Of a stretch of 64,000 nucleotides of DNA, positions 1-9,704 are shown one piece after another; positions within the stretch are counted from its first letter, which is position 1; each line of letters begins with the position of its first letter. The stretch spans positions 310,001 through 374,000 of the forward strand of contig JAUKNK010000331.1 in NCBI GenBank assembly GCA_030765055.1, given 5' to 3'. Position numbers and translations under genes: made by a program. The stretch comes from Mantis religiosa (lineage: Eukaryota; Arthropoda; Insecta; Mantodea; Mantidae). A model generated the notes under the pieces. The model saw only the letters and a program-made list of their open reading frames with translations. It ran no database searches and was not told the DNA's origin.

Positions 1-329
1 TTTGTTTAAAAAGAAATTATGAACTAATCTGATGTGAAGCAATCATACTTGGCTAATGATGCATTCACTTGTCAATTATGTTACCATTACATAAACAGAT
101 ACATAACTATTCCTCTACATTAACGTGACCAAATCTCTTTTGGAAAAAATCAGTTTACAAACAAATGGGCTCTAGGAAGGTCCTTTTCAAATATACCAAG
201 GTTTTAGTTTTTAATTTAAAGTGTTTATAATTGCATTAGTACCTACATGTTGTTAACCTGATAAACAATTTACTGTGAGTAAAATTGATAAAAGCAAAGA
301 CTATCTACACTGATTTATTTCTACAATAC

Positions 330-541
330 TGTCACCCTGGTGGTAGGCTCGCAAAGCCGATGAAAAATGATGGCCGATCGTTACCGGTAGCGACGGACAG
401 TTGAAGGTAGATTTGGAAAAATAAACAGTTTTAGGTTAGCTAGCAAATTGTGATGTGACGAATGTATTTGCTAGGGAAATAAAGTGCAGTTTTTGTATTT
501 GAAGCCTCGACTTTTGATTTTCACGAACCCACAAAGTCACA
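330..541 (+). repeat. 5' LTR of gypsy-type element 1 (A)
   Basis: This is a 212-bp LTR with TG...CA ends. It contains two AATAAA signals (near 420 and 479) that could serve polyadenylation. Compared with its 3' partner, the A-to-G, T-to-G and G-to-A differences are also present between the two LTRs of copy B, so they predate the segmental duplication. Confidence 0.92.
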
Positions 542-577
542 ACTGGTGTCAGAAAGCGGGACAACAACATCACCGTT

Positions 578-1777
578 ATGGCAATGGAATCGGCATTGGA
601 AATGCTTTTGCAGAAGATGAACGAATTAACAGCGAAGTCGGAAGCGGCAAATAACAACTTGGCCGCGAAGATGAACGAGTTAACAACAAAAACAGAAGCG
701 GCAAATAACAACCTGGCCGCAGAGTTGAAAGAAATAAAGACCGAATTGACCACAGAAATGAAGGCAGTGAACGACAGTCTGGCCACGGAAATGAAGGAGG
801 CGAACGAGGTCCTCGCCGCAAAATTTGAGGAACAGTTGGCCGGCGTGAGGGATGACGTGACGGAGCTGGGCAAGCGGATGGGCCAAGTGGACGAGCGCGT
901 CGAGGACCTGGCTAACCGCTTCAATGACCTAGAGGAAAAGGCCGACAATAACGCCAAGTCCCTGAACGCCATGGTTGAAGACGTCGAAGACCTCGCGAAC
1001 CGCGTAAACAACCTGGAGGGAAAGGCCCACAGCAGCGTCAAGTCCCTGAACGCCATAGTGGAGGACGTCGTCGGCAGGGGACTGAAGGATTTGAAGGCTG
1101 ACGCACCGGGACGCGACACAACATCGGCGCGCGTCAAACCTCCGAAATATGACGGCGCGTCAACATTCGAGGTCTTCCGCCGCCAGTTCGACACAGTGGC
1201 CAAGCACAACAGATGGTCACCGGAGGAGGAGGCCACACAGTTAATAGCCAGCATCCAGGGACGGGCCGCGGAAATCCTAAACGCCGTGCAGACGACGGCG
1301 GCGCCCAAGGACATCTGGGAGGCCCTGGAGAATCGCTTCGGGAACCACCGCTTAGCCGCAGCATACCGCAGCCAGCTAAAGGCAAGGTCGCAGCAGCCGG
1401 GGGAGACGCTGCAGGAGTTCGCCATAGCGATCGAGCAGCTGGCTAGCAAGGCCTTGGTTGACCTGCCACTGGAGTTCGTATCCCGGGAAGCCGCCTACAA
1501 CTTTGTCGACCGGGTACGGGACACGGAGATTCGTCAGCGCCTAATGCTCGGCGATTATAAAACCATCCACGAGGCGCTGACAGCGGCATTAAGGATGGAG
1601 GTGGCCAAGATAGCATCTATCCCGACGTCGAGAACGAAGAGTGTCCGCTACGCCAGAGACAGAAGACCAGCTGAGGGACGCCGGCGAACACCTAGTGGCC
1701 TGTGTTGGGGGTGTGGACAGCCCGGACACCTGCGGAGAGACTGCCCACACCAGGAAGAGCAGCCGGAAAACGAGTAA
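578..1777 (+). CDS. gag: Gag-like polyprotein of element 1 (A)
   Basis: A 399-residue ORF starts 34 bases after the primer-binding site. The first ~185 residues are a charged, Ala/Asn/Leu/Glu-rich coiled-coil region built of repeats (NNNLAA and KMNEL-type units, then a duplicated ~29-residue block containing VEDLAN and KSLNA). Residues ~190-350 resemble the retrotransposon Gag capsid region, with an FRRQFD start and an FAIAIEQLA segment. Residues 376-389 form a CX2CX4HX4C zinc knuckle. In the family this protein packages element RNA into cytoplasmic particles. The ORF is intact, which is notable in an element without polymerase. The next ORF overlaps it in the -1 frame. Copy B (42,229-43,428) differs at about three residues. 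Confidence 0.9.
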   Translation: MAMESALEMLLQKMNELTAKSEAANNNLAAKMNELTTKTEAANNNLAAELKEIKTELTTEMKAVNDSLATEMKEANEVLAAKFEEQLAGVRDDVTELGKRMGQVDERVEDLANRFNDLEEKADNNAKSLNAMVEDVEDLANRVNNLEGKAHSSVKSLNAIVEDVVGRGLKDLKADAPGRDTTSARVKPPKYDGASTFEVFRRQFDTVAKHNRWSPEEEATQLIASIQGRAAEILNAVQTTAAPKDIWEALENRFGNHRLAAAYRSQLKARSQQPGETLQEFAIAIEQLASKALVDLPLEFVSREAAYNFVDRVRDTEIRQRLMLGDYKTIHEALTAALRMEVAKIASIPTSRTKSVRYARDRRPAEGRRRTPSGLCWGCGQPGHLRRDCPHQEEQPENE

Positions 1778-2976
1778 GGGCCGTCGTGGAGAGGGGCACG
1801 TCGGCGCCATTACCTCCATCCCCTCGAGTGACAATCCGCGCCGTCAGCCGGCGGATGGATGACAACCTCATCGCGGACGGCTGGGTAAGAGGAAAGCCGT
1901 GCCCCGTGCTGGTGGACACCGGGGCGACCGTGACCATCATCAGACCTGACGTGGCGAAGGGTTTGCCGACGAGGAAGCCGAGCCGACCATACGAGCTTGT
2001 GACAGCATCGGGCGACACCATGCCTGTGGAGAAGGAGGCCCTACTGGAGCTGAACTTGGGACGGAGTGCCGTGCGTCTGTGGGTGTTCGTCGCGAAGGTG
2101 GCTGAGGAGGTGATTCTGGGACTGGATGCCCTCAGGAGCCACGAGGCGACGGTCGACGTCGGCAGGAAGGTCCTGAGGCTCAACGGAGAAGAGGTTATAC
2201 TCCGTCAACCAGAAGAGCGCCTTGGAATTGGCAGGATCGTCTTGAGCGAAGAGGTGGTTGTCCCCGCGAGGAGCGAAGTGATAGTGACGGCGCGACCGGA
2301 AGGCCAGACAGCAGGTGTGGTCCAGAGGCAGCAGGAGTACGACTTCACCTCGGAACATCGCAGAGGGAAGAGTCACGGTAACGCGGACGCTATGTCCCGA
2401 AGACCCTGTCCAGAAGAGTGCTGCCAATGCACAAGAGTGGAGGGGAAGGAGCGTGCCGCAGCAGTTCGAGTAGTCACGGCAGTGCCTGCAGATGGCTGGG
2501 ATAGCGCAGGCCTGAGGAGGGAGCAGCTGGCGGACGCAGACTTGGGGCCACTCTTGAGGGATGTGGAGAACTTGGTGGACCACCTCCACGACATGCACGA
2601 TATGGCTCGCCAGAACATTCAGAAGGCGAGCGACCGCATGAAAACCCGATACGACAGGCAAGCCAACAGCCAAGGGTTCCAGCAAGGTGACCTGGTCTGG
2701 TTGTACCGCCCGACCCGGACCAAGGGACGCTGCCCGAAGCTTCAGCAGCCATGGCAAGGACCGTACCGTGTGGTGAGGAGGATTAACGACGTGGTCTACC
2801 GCATCCAGAAGTTGCCCCGAGGGAAAGATGGTGGTACACCTGGATCGCCTGGCCCGCTACGAAGGCGCTGTTCGGGACGACCAGCCTTGAGGAGGGAGCA
2901 GTGTCACCCTGGTGGTAGGCTCGCAAAGCCGATGAAAAGTGATGGACGATCGTTACCGGTAGCGACGGACAGTTGA
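1702..2976 (+). CDS. pol: Deleted Pol of element 1 (A): protease, RNase H tail, integrase C-terminus
   Basis: The ORF lies in the -1 frame relative to gag and overlaps it by 76 nt. An aspartic protease segment carries the active-site triplet DTG (codons 1,915-1,923) and a later ILGLDAL motif typical of retropepsins. After a linker, the sequence jumps at GGAAGGCCAG (2,298-2,307) to the end of RNase H (EYDFTSEHRRGKSHGNADAM), skipping reverse transcriptase. A second jump, after a short ADLGPLLRD-type linker, lands in the integrase C-terminus with a GPY/F-like WQGPYRVVRRI segment. An extra base near 2,822 shifts the frame just before the natural Pol end, so the annotated stop is not the family's stop. 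It may still give a working protease, but it cannot reverse transcribe. Confidence 0.82.
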   Translation: MLGVWTARTPAERLPTPGRAAGKRVRAVVERGTSAPLPPSPRVTIRAVSRRMDDNLIADGWVRGKPCPVLVDTGATVTIIRPDVAKGLPTRKPSRPYELVTASGDTMPVEKEALLELNLGRSAVRLWVFVAKVAEEVILGLDALRSHEATVDVGRKVLRLNGEEVILRQPEERLGIGRIVLSEEVVVPARSEVIVTARPEGQTAGVVQRQQEYDFTSEHRRGKSHGNADAMSRRPCPEECCQCTRVEGKERAAAVRVVTAVPADGWDSAGLRREQLADADLGPLLRDVENLVDHLHDMHDMARQNIQKASDRMKTRYDRQANSQGFQQGDLVWLYRPTRTKGRCPKLQQPWQGPYRVVRRINDVVYRIQKLPRGKDGGTPGSPGPLRRRCSGRPALRREQCHPGGRLAKPMKSDGRSLPVATDS

Positions 2977-3114
2977 AGGTAGAGTTGGAAAAATAAACAG
3001 TTTTAGGTTAGCTAGCAAATTGTGATGTGACGAATGTATTTGCTAGGGAAATAAAGTGCAATTTTTTGTATTTGAAGCCTCGACTTTTGAGTTTCACGAA
3101 CCCACAAAGTCACA
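2902..3114 (+). repeat. 3' LTR of gypsy-type element 1 (A)
   Basis: This is the 213-bp partner of the LTR at 330-541, immediately after the polypurine tract. Target-site ATAT follows at 3,115-3,118. Confidence 0.92.
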
Positions 3115-3848
3115 ATATTTTTAATTACTTATCAGAAGAATCAGATATATATTTTTAAATATTATATGCATGAAGTTTTTAATAAAACAAAATGAATATC
3201 ATTTTTAAGTATTACTGAGTGCTTTTAGAGGTCTAAAAGCTTCTTGAAATGCGTAAAAATGTGTTTTAAGAACTGGATTACGAGACTTTTTGAGCGTTCT
3301 GTAGCAATTTTTCGGGACAGTTACTATGAAAAACGGGACAATGTCGCTTATTGGAACGTTTGGTCAAACTGTTCTACAAATTATGTTACAAATGATAAAC
3401 TGTTACTTCGAAATGGTTTCAAATTAGGCAATAAGACATTACTTACGTATAACATGCTGTAACAGTATTTACATATGTATTCATGGTAACAAACTAAACA
3501 GCAACGCTAAATAATGAAGGAAAAGAATTGTAAAAATTTGAATACTTACAATATCCAAACATGCAGTCTTCTGAAGATGGCCACAAAACAATGTTGACAT
3601 GTGTGTCATCCTACGGAACATAAAATAGCAGGTTTGTTTTGTGCATCAGTATTTTTTATATACAGTTCATTAATCTCGTAATGCTTAGATGCTGCTTAAC
3701 CTCTAAATAGGTCACTTAATTTTGGATCCATTATAAAATATAGTACAAAAACTTTGGAGGTTATTTAAAATGATCTATTATCTTAAACCAACCATAATAT
3801 ACTGTTATAAACATTACAGAAACAAACATTACTTATCGTGAATGATCA

Positions 3849-4303
3849 GTCTTACCTCATAGTGGCAGTGCCATGGGACCTGATCAGTAATGAGTTCATT
3901 CCATTGTGAATATTAGATTGATCTCTCCATTCCAGCCTAAATTAAATTTCAGCTACTCCAAAATTGTTAATTGGAATATTCAAAATTAAACATACCTTCT
4001 TCCTAGTTTATTAACTAACCCACCAGCGGTGCTCGCTGTCCGTAGCACCCGGTTCATCATTCCCTGAGGAGCAAAAGCTACCTCCCTACACTAACCCCAC
4101 TTAAAACACACACTTCATCCTGCAAAATCCACATCCCGTCACTACGTGGTTAAGCTCTTCCCAGAGCAGGTACACGATTTGACCACCCTTCGGGCTGTTC
4201 CAAACAGCCTGCCAGATTTATGCTGCTGCTGCAGTCTTACCTCATAGTGGCAGTGCCATGGGACCTGATCAGTAATGAGTTCATTCCATTGTGAATATTA
4301 GAT
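3849..4303. repeat. Pair of ~70-bp direct repeats flanking a ~315-bp segment
   Basis: The repeat units (3,849-3,918 and 4,234-4,303) match along their whole length. The enclosed segment is more GC-rich than its surroundings and holds a GGTGCTCGCTGTCCGTAGCACC hairpin-like stretch. The same pair occurs in copy B near 45,500 and 45,890. The origin is unknown; a retroposon-flanking duplication or a partial local duplication are both possible. Confidence 0.6.
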
Positions 4304-5044
4304 AGATTTATTCACCCTAGGAATATACAATATTCATGGCTTCGTCAAATTTGTACCCATAAGAACAATACATTTCTTATGAGTAATACAATTATGAATA
4401 ATACAATAGTAATTAAATAATTCAATAGTAGCTAAATAATACAATAGCGATTAAAGTAATGCAGTAGTAATTAACAGAATAATAATACAAATAGTAATTA
4501 AGAATAAGGCACCTTAGGTCACATAATAGTTTAATGTATTACATTTTTAAGAACTAGGCTGTAAGAGGCATAATTTTTACCCAAAAAAACAATATTTACT
4601 TTATTATTTAATTTTACTTCTTAGAAACTCATCTGTTGTCTGTGACATTACTTTTAGTGGGATATTTTTTACAGCTTTTCTGAATATTACAAGTATCACC
4701 TCCGAAGTTGCACAGGTATTTATTCACAAACATCAGTTTGGGAAGCATTGATATGTTGATCATGTTTTAAGTATTCTTCCACTGAATAATAGCAACCTTC
4801 TCTTAAAAATGATTTTACAATCAGTTTAAACCTTTTTTTCCGATGTTATACTTTTAATGCCATGGGGTAGTTTGTTATATAATAATACTGCTTTAATTTA
4901 TTATAAATAATATAGGTATTCTAACGTATAATTTTTGAAAATGTTTTAAACACAACTAAAACTTCCGAGGGAATACACATTGCCGTTTGAGATGAACATG
5001 ATTGGAAAATATAACTGTAATATAGTAACTTACAGATTATTCCA

Positions 5045-5261
5045 TACATCCCGTTTAGCTTAGTTTAGCTTTATTGAGAGAGTGGCCTGGTGCCGGAATA
5101 GTGGGGCCCCGCTTACGGGCTAAACGTTCACATGCCTAAATACATTTTTGTGTGTGTGTGTGTGTGTGTGTGTTTTAGCGCGGATAGTCCTTTTGGTTTG
5201 CGCGAAACCCATCCGGCGGCTGGGAACAGCTTCGCATTCTCTTTTTCTTTACATCCCGTTT
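5045..5261. mobile_element. Short retroposon-like insertion with 12-bp target duplication (A)
   Basis: TACATCCCGTTT occurs at 5,045-5,056 and 5,250-5,261, bracketing ~193 bp that carries a GT microsatellite (from about 5,151) and ends in a pyrimidine-rich CTCTTTTTCTTT. Flanking repeats of this length are typical of LINE-driven retroposition. I do not recognise the body. The copy B counterpart is 46,704-46,953. Confidence 0.6.
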
Positions 5262-5804
5262 TTAATTTCTTCACGTATATAATGGAGAAGGTATAGCATT
5301 CCACTCATAAATTCAATATCAAAATGTTACCGAAAACACTGGTTTTGGGGTATAATGAATTATAAAAACATTTTGAAACCCGTCTTTCACCATTTTCTTT
5401 TTTAATTTTTTTGTCAATAGGTGTATGTCTTTCCACTATAAATAACTTTAAATTAATGCTTATCTTTACTAATATTTAACTCACCTTGCTTGCAAAAAAT
5501 ACTAAAGTCTTAATATTCTTATGACAGCTTATTCACATTTCTATGTATTTCTGTACTGACTAGTGATCAGTGTTCAATTACAACGTACTAAATGTATCTA
5601 GAGTTTGTTGTTCTGGTGCTCCTGGAATACGTAATAATATACAGCATAAAGTGATTGTACAACAAAAGCACAATTACGTAGTTTTTAACTAAAATATATA
5701 CATTAAATTAGTTTAAATTTCACACTAATACACTAATGCTGAAAATTTTCACTTTATGTTTTAGCGAGTGCAGTTAATTTGAATCTTCAGAAGTATGGCC
5801 AATA

Positions 5805-6134
5805 GGGGCTCTCGCATCCGAGATACACCATTTGTGGCGACTTAGTAATGTAAGCACTCGTAAATATACGAGTCAGATGGAGAATTTAATGTCATGACGG
5901 TAAGCTGGCCATAGTAGCTCAATGGGTTAGAGCGACTGGACGGAAACCAGGCGATCCATGGTTCAAATCCCGGCCATGGCATTGACTTTTTCATGCATAT
6001 ATATGCCAATGTGAAGAAATGATTAATTTCCATCAATTAACTAAAATAATAACGAGTTAAATGATGAAGCCTGGGAATCAAGTACTTACGATAGTAAGTC
6101 GCCACAAACGGTGTATCTCGAATGCGAGAGCCCC
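5805..6134. mobile_element. MITE-like element with long terminal inverted repeats and internal tRNA-like unit (A)
   Basis: The ends (5,805-5,847 and 6,092-6,134) are inverted repeats with three mismatches in 43, starting GGGGCTCTCGCAT. TA lies directly outside each end. In copy B the similarity extends to ~58 bp. Inside, roughly 5,905-5,980, is a tRNA-like unit with A-box TAGCTCAATGGGTTAGAGCG and B-box GGTTCAAATCC, and the two outer arms can pair as an acceptor-like stem. Related pieces occur at 6,169-6,215, 18,800-18,960, 28,886-29,130 and 32,346-32,440. Sequence just outside the right end recurs near 32,390, so the true element may be larger than the inverted-repeat unit. Confidence 0.6.
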
Positions 6135-6168
6135 TAGTGGGTTACCGGGGAAATATATGAGTCAAGTT

Positions 6169-6215
6169 GACCATGGTAGCTCAATGGGTTAGAGCGACTG
6201 AAAGGAAACCAGGAT
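6169..6215 (+). repeat. Truncated tRNA-like SINE/MITE fragment
   Basis: A second copy of the tRNA-like A-box half of the preceding element stops at ACCAGGATATTTCC. Copy B (47,850-47,945) keeps ~27 more bases upstream, which copy A has lost. Confidence 0.55.
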
Positions 6216-6369
6216 ATTTCCAGGAAACTTGTATTTGTGTAGTATTTGTTGCTTCACTGTAGCTAGCTTCATTTTCTACGTAATCTATTTGAAGTTTACA
6301 AGATTCACCTCGCTTCAGTTTTTTTCATTTATGTATTACTCGGTGGTCGTTCAGTCTGCTACAGAGTAA

Positions 6370-7920
6370 CTATTCTTGGATCTTCCCCATTATATTCAAA
6401 AGACATATTGGTCTGTATGTTTTTGCTTGTGTCGGGTCTTTATCTTTATCCTTTTTTATGGTTACTAGTTTCGCTTCTTTCCAGCACCTGGGAACCCTAG
6501 ATTGTAGTAAACATTCTTTGTACAGGTATCGAGATACTTCCTCACTGAACATCTTAAAAATTTCTGATGGAATTCCATCTGGGCCTGGTGCCTTACGAAG
6601 TTTCAGTTTCGCAATTGCCTGTTTTACTTCCTCTGTGGCGAATGGGATGGTGATACCACTATCTGGAGTCCAGGAGTCTATTTTTTCCCTTGTACGTTCT
6701 TGCTCCTCTGTGTCATTGGCGTTTTCATCTGATGGGAGTAAGGTCTCTAGAAGGGTTTGGATGGTGTCTTCATACCCAGATGTCATGGTTCCATCTTGTT
6801 TGTGAATGGTAGTGATTATTTCTGGCGTTTTCACTTTTTCCAATACTATTCTATATGGGGTTCCCCATACGTTTTGTTGCAATTCTGTTTCTACGAAGTT
6901 CTCCCATGTTTTCTTTTTGTTTTCATCAAGTTTTTCTTTGTAGATCCGTTTCGCCTCTTGGTATGTTATTAAGTAGTGCTGTCGTTCAATTGGTGTCTTT
7001 GAGTGCTGATATAGGTATCTCTGTTGTTTATACTTCCTTCGGAGTTTCTGCAGTTGTTCATTGCATATACTTCTAGCATAAGAAGATGTTTTAAAAATGT
7101 GGGATTGCTGCTTTCATTGCGACTTGTATAGAAGAAGTTAGTTGCTCCGCCGTGTAGTCAAAATCTATACCGGTGGTGATTGGTGTAGGTAGTATTAGGT
7201 TTTCTTTTAATTTCTTCCAATTAGCCTTTGCGAGGTTATATCTGCATATCCTTTCTTCTGTAGCCTTCTGGGTAAGGGAAAGTGTGAACTGTATGAGATT
7301 GTGGTCACTGGCGGTGCTATTTTGTGTGACTTTGTGATGTTCGAAGAGGCTCTTCTATTACTTATCGTGACGTCTATGTTCGCCGTGGCGCCCGTTCTAT
7401 TCTCAAAGGTTGGTGGATTATTTGGCAAGTTCTCCACGTATAGCTGATGTTCGGCTAGGACTTCCTCCATTTCATTTCCCCGAGGATCGCTTCCAGCATA
7501 CCAGAGAGGCGATTTGGCATTCGCATCCATTGTGAATATTAGCCGCTCTCCTTTGTAGGTTTGTGCTATAGTGGCTTGTTTATCCAGATAAGGAGTTATT
7601 TCGTAGCTATAATGGTAGTACTGGTTGGTTAATATCCATTTGTGTTTGTCTTTTGTTATCTCTATACAGTTGGTATGGCTGTCGCAGTATTGGGCGAGTT
7701 TCACTATTTGTAGGTCTTGGTTGAAAAGTATAATGGCCGCTGATGGTGAGGTTGTGTCTGATATTACCCTGGTTCTTATTTGAAGGTATGGTATCCTGCC
7801 TTTGACATGGTAAGGTTCCTGGACACATAAGACGTCAAGTTTTAAGTCCTCTGCAACCTTCCTTATCTCCTGCTCCCCTGGGTGTTTAACTGTCCCACTC
7901 TGAGTCCGGTAGTTGGTATC
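6370..7920 (-). pseudogene. ORF2 of R1-like LINE: endonuclease plus partial RT
   Basis: The endonuclease starts with a VGQLNTQGS segment near 7,905, then shows VLCVQEPY near 7,815, DANAKSPLW near 7,530 and IDVTISN near 7,380. A one-base frameshift lies near 7,880 and the end of the domain is disrupted near 7,280. The RT part (6,370-6,882) holds KAPGPDGIPSEIFK and a CWKEAKLVTIKKDKDKDP stretch, then YRPICLLN, which are fingers motifs preceding catalytic motif A. It ends there, so no YxDD is present. In the family this protein nicks the target and primes reverse transcription. It is non-functional here. Confidence 0.82.
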
Positions 7921-7950
7921 CTGTGTTGTTCAATTTCTATATCGTCATGT

Positions 7951-8844
7951 CTAGCCATAGTCCGTTCGTTGGACTAGTCTCTCCCATAATATGTTATAGT
8001 TTGGGCAGTTTCTCGGGTTGCTGCAGATTTTTCTACGTGGACTACAGGGGATACATACTGCAGGTGAGCAGCTTTTAGTGCAGTGACTCTTATTGTGATC
8101 TTCCTCCCCACAGTGGCCGCAGATTTCTCCCTGGTAGGTGCAGTACTTCGCTACGTGCCCGAGGTCGTAGCACTTCATACATCTGGCGACTACAATGAAG
8201 TCTTTTGCCGCTACAGATTGGAAGTCAATGTATAGTCTGCCGTACTGTAGGATCCTTTTTCTAAGCTCGGGTGAGACCTCCGCCACGTGGTGAACAGTTC
8301 TCCTTTCACGAGGACCAGTTTTAAATTTAAGCTGGAAGTTATTATTAAACTCCTCCTCCGTCATAGTGTCCTGGAAGTTTTGATGATATATAGTTTTAGA
8401 TATTTCTTCCGTCGTTTTGAATGCGTCGACATCGTATAGGATGACTACAGGTCTTCGTTTCCGTGGAAGTTCTATCTTTATTTCTTCTTGCTGCAGCCGG
8501 GTATTCTGGAGAATTTTATTTGCATCTTCTTCTGTTTCTACATTCGGCGTGGTTCGAATGTTCCTGATTTTTATTCTATCCTTCACTGGGTGTACATGTT
8601 TGGTGACCGCAGCTTCCACCTCCCTTCCGGTTTTCCCAGTTGTGGATGTTACAAATAGTGTGTTTACTTTCACCGCCGCTGCCTTCATAATTTTCCCCTC
8701 TTTACTCATCGGTGCGACGCTTAAGCTGGCTACTACTGCGTAGCTCCTCTGCACTGAGAAGTTCTGGGGTGCCGTAGTTGTGTTGAGGTGTTCTCTTTCT
8801 CTTAGTATTTTTATTTCCTTGCTCATGCTTGCATTTTCCCTCAC
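7951..8844 (-). CDS. ORF1 (Gag-like) of R1-like LINE, C-terminal part
   Basis: This is a 297-residue open frame. Its last third has three zinc-knuckle-like clusters, the first CMKCYDLGHVAKYC (CX2CX4HX4C) followed by CGHCGEEDHNKSHC and a CIPC...CSNPRNC group. That arrangement is usual for ORF1 of R1/Jockey-type LINEs, whose product binds element RNA. The middle (FKTGPRERRTVHHVAEVSPELRK) matches the conserved region upstream of the knuckles in such proteins. The frame continues upstream in the adjoining ORF at 8,844-9,356. Confidence 0.75.
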   Translation of the reverse strand: MRENASMSKEIKILREREHLNTTTAPQNFSVQRSYAVVASLSVAPMSKEGKIMKAAAVKVNTLFVTSTTGKTGREVEAAVTKHVHPVKDRIKIRNIRTTPNVETEEDANKILQNTRLQQEEIKIELPRKRRPVVILYDVDAFKTTEEISKTIYHQNFQDTMTEEEFNNNFQLKFKTGPRERRTVHHVAEVSPELRKRILQYGRLYIDFQSVAAKDFIVVARCMKCYDLGHVAKYCTYQGEICGHCGEEDHNKSHCTKSCSPAVCIPCSPRRKICSNPRNCPNYNILWERLVQRTDYG

Positions 8845-9701
8845 TATGTCCTCGTACCTAGCACTAGTTTCCCGAGGAGTCCGTAGAGCTCGCGCTTCTT
8901 TTGGGCTGTCATGTCCTTCTCTTTACATATGACTGTGTTGAACTCCGTCATTATTGCCGCAAAAGTCTGCGGATCAGCTTCCATTGGTGCTTCTCTATCA
9001 AAGTGTGTGCTTTCCTTGGAGTGGTCCTTATGCTGTTCATAAATGGGGCTGGGGTTCGTGGTAGCACTTTTACCCCTGTCATTGTTGTCTTGGAGTTGCT
9101 GGTACTTCACCGGGTCCTTCGCCTGGCTACCATCTCTCCTATTATCCTGTGTCCGGTCCATGGAAGAGGTCGCCAAGTTGACCTCGCTTGATTGGAGGTT
9201 TCGGGTCGCCGTGTTGACCTTTTCTTCCCGTGGATAGGATGTGGTCTTTGATGCTGTGGCTGTTGCTTTTATGGTGTCCGGGTTTACCACTTCTCTGGTG
9301 TTAAGGTTTCCCTTCCTTGTCGATCTTGTGGTTGCCTCGTTCACCTCACTCCTCATTGGGGTTTGGGTCGCCGGGTTGACCCTCCCGTTTGAAGGGTTTT
9401 GCCGGGTCGCCTGGTTGACCCTTGATTCGGGAATCTACCTCTTAGGGGTCGCCTGGTTGACCACCTTATCCGATTTTGGAGGGGTCTCCTGGTTGACCAC
9501 CTTTTCAGATTGTAGGAGGGTCGCCTGGTTGACCTCCTTTTCTTTTATTGGTGTGGTCGCCTGGTTGACCACCCTGGTTGTCTTTATAGGGGATTCAGGG
9601 GTCGCCTGGTTGACCTCCTGTTCAGACTTCGTCTGTCCTTTGCCCTTGGGTTTAGGGGTCGCCAAGTTGACCACCATCACCCTTGGGTTTAGTGACGACA
9701 T
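8844..9701 (-). CDS. N-terminal repeat-rich extension of LINE ORF1
   Basis: Two open stretches (9,435-9,701 and 8,844-9,356) precede the knuckle-bearing ORF. The first starts MSSLNPRVMVVNLATPK and consists largely of VNQAT- or VNLAT-type pentapeptides spaced by 7-12 variable residues. A stop near 9,435 separates the two stretches, so the frame is not continuous in this copy. The low-complexity peptide array is not something I know from R1 ORF1 proteins. It may be a fast-evolving spacer or an interaction tail. Confidence 0.55.
9171..9672. repeat. Irregular minisatellite, core GTCGCCTGGTTGACC
   Basis: The 15-bp core recurs with small changes near 9,171, 9,206, 9,369, 9,409, 9,449, 9,484, 9,519, 9,556, 9,600 and 9,658. 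Spacing is variable, about 35-58 bases in the dense part. On the minus strand the core encodes GVNQAT-like peptides, so the array is coding in LINE ORF1. Confidence 0.8.
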
Positions 9702-9704
9702 TGT

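Larger units (their letters stand above)
330..3114 (+). mobile_element. Gypsy-type LTR element 1 (copy A), internally deleted
   Basis: The 5' LTR is 330-541 and the 3' LTR 2,902-3,114. Both begin TGTCACC and end GTCACA and differ at about five positions plus one indel. Right flank ATAT (3,115-3,118) matches ATAC on the left (326-329), which is still ATAT in copy B, so a 4-bp target duplication has taken one mutation here. The primer-binding site (544-561) begins TGGTGTCAG, as in insect elements primed by tRNA-Leu. A purine-rich tract (GAGGAGGGAGCA) directly precedes the 3' LTR. The 2.8-kb body holds gag, a protease segment, the last part of RNase H and the integrase C-terminus. Reverse transcriptase and the integrase core are absent, so the copy is non-autonomous. 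Confidence 0.93.
3115..5804. other. AT-rich non-coding stretch with short repeats
   Basis: No gene is supported here. A ~70-bp sequence starting CAGTCTTACCTCATAGTGG occurs at 3,849-3,918 and again at 4,234-4,303 in direct orientation, with ~315 bp between. A short retroposon-like insert follows at 5,045-5,261. Everything is repeated in copy B with small changes. A 72-codon ORF at 3,244-3,462 is identical in both copies, but that only reflects recent duplication. Confidence 0.7.

Noticed and set aside
436..1449. 337-codon minus-strand ORF opposite gag
   Set aside because: It is a shadow of the gag coding bias, and the same happens in every gag copy (29,375-30,289, 42,087-43,100).
2041..2757. 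238-codon minus-strand ORF opposite pol
   Set aside because: It is a shadow of pol with no domain similarity, repeated at 43,692-44,408.
3244..3462. 72-codon ORF conserved at 44,896-45,114
   Set aside because: Identity follows from the recent duplication. The product has no recognisable domain and there is no splice or promoter support.
5905..5980. tRNA gene
   Set aside because: The unit has A- and B-boxes and could fold, but the anticodon-stem pairing is imperfect and it recurs as part of a dispersed repeat at several places. I treat it as tRNA-derived repeat.
9171..9672. CRISPR array
   Set aside because: Irregular spacing, repeat decay, coding periodicity in LINE ORF1 and an insect-like context rule it out.
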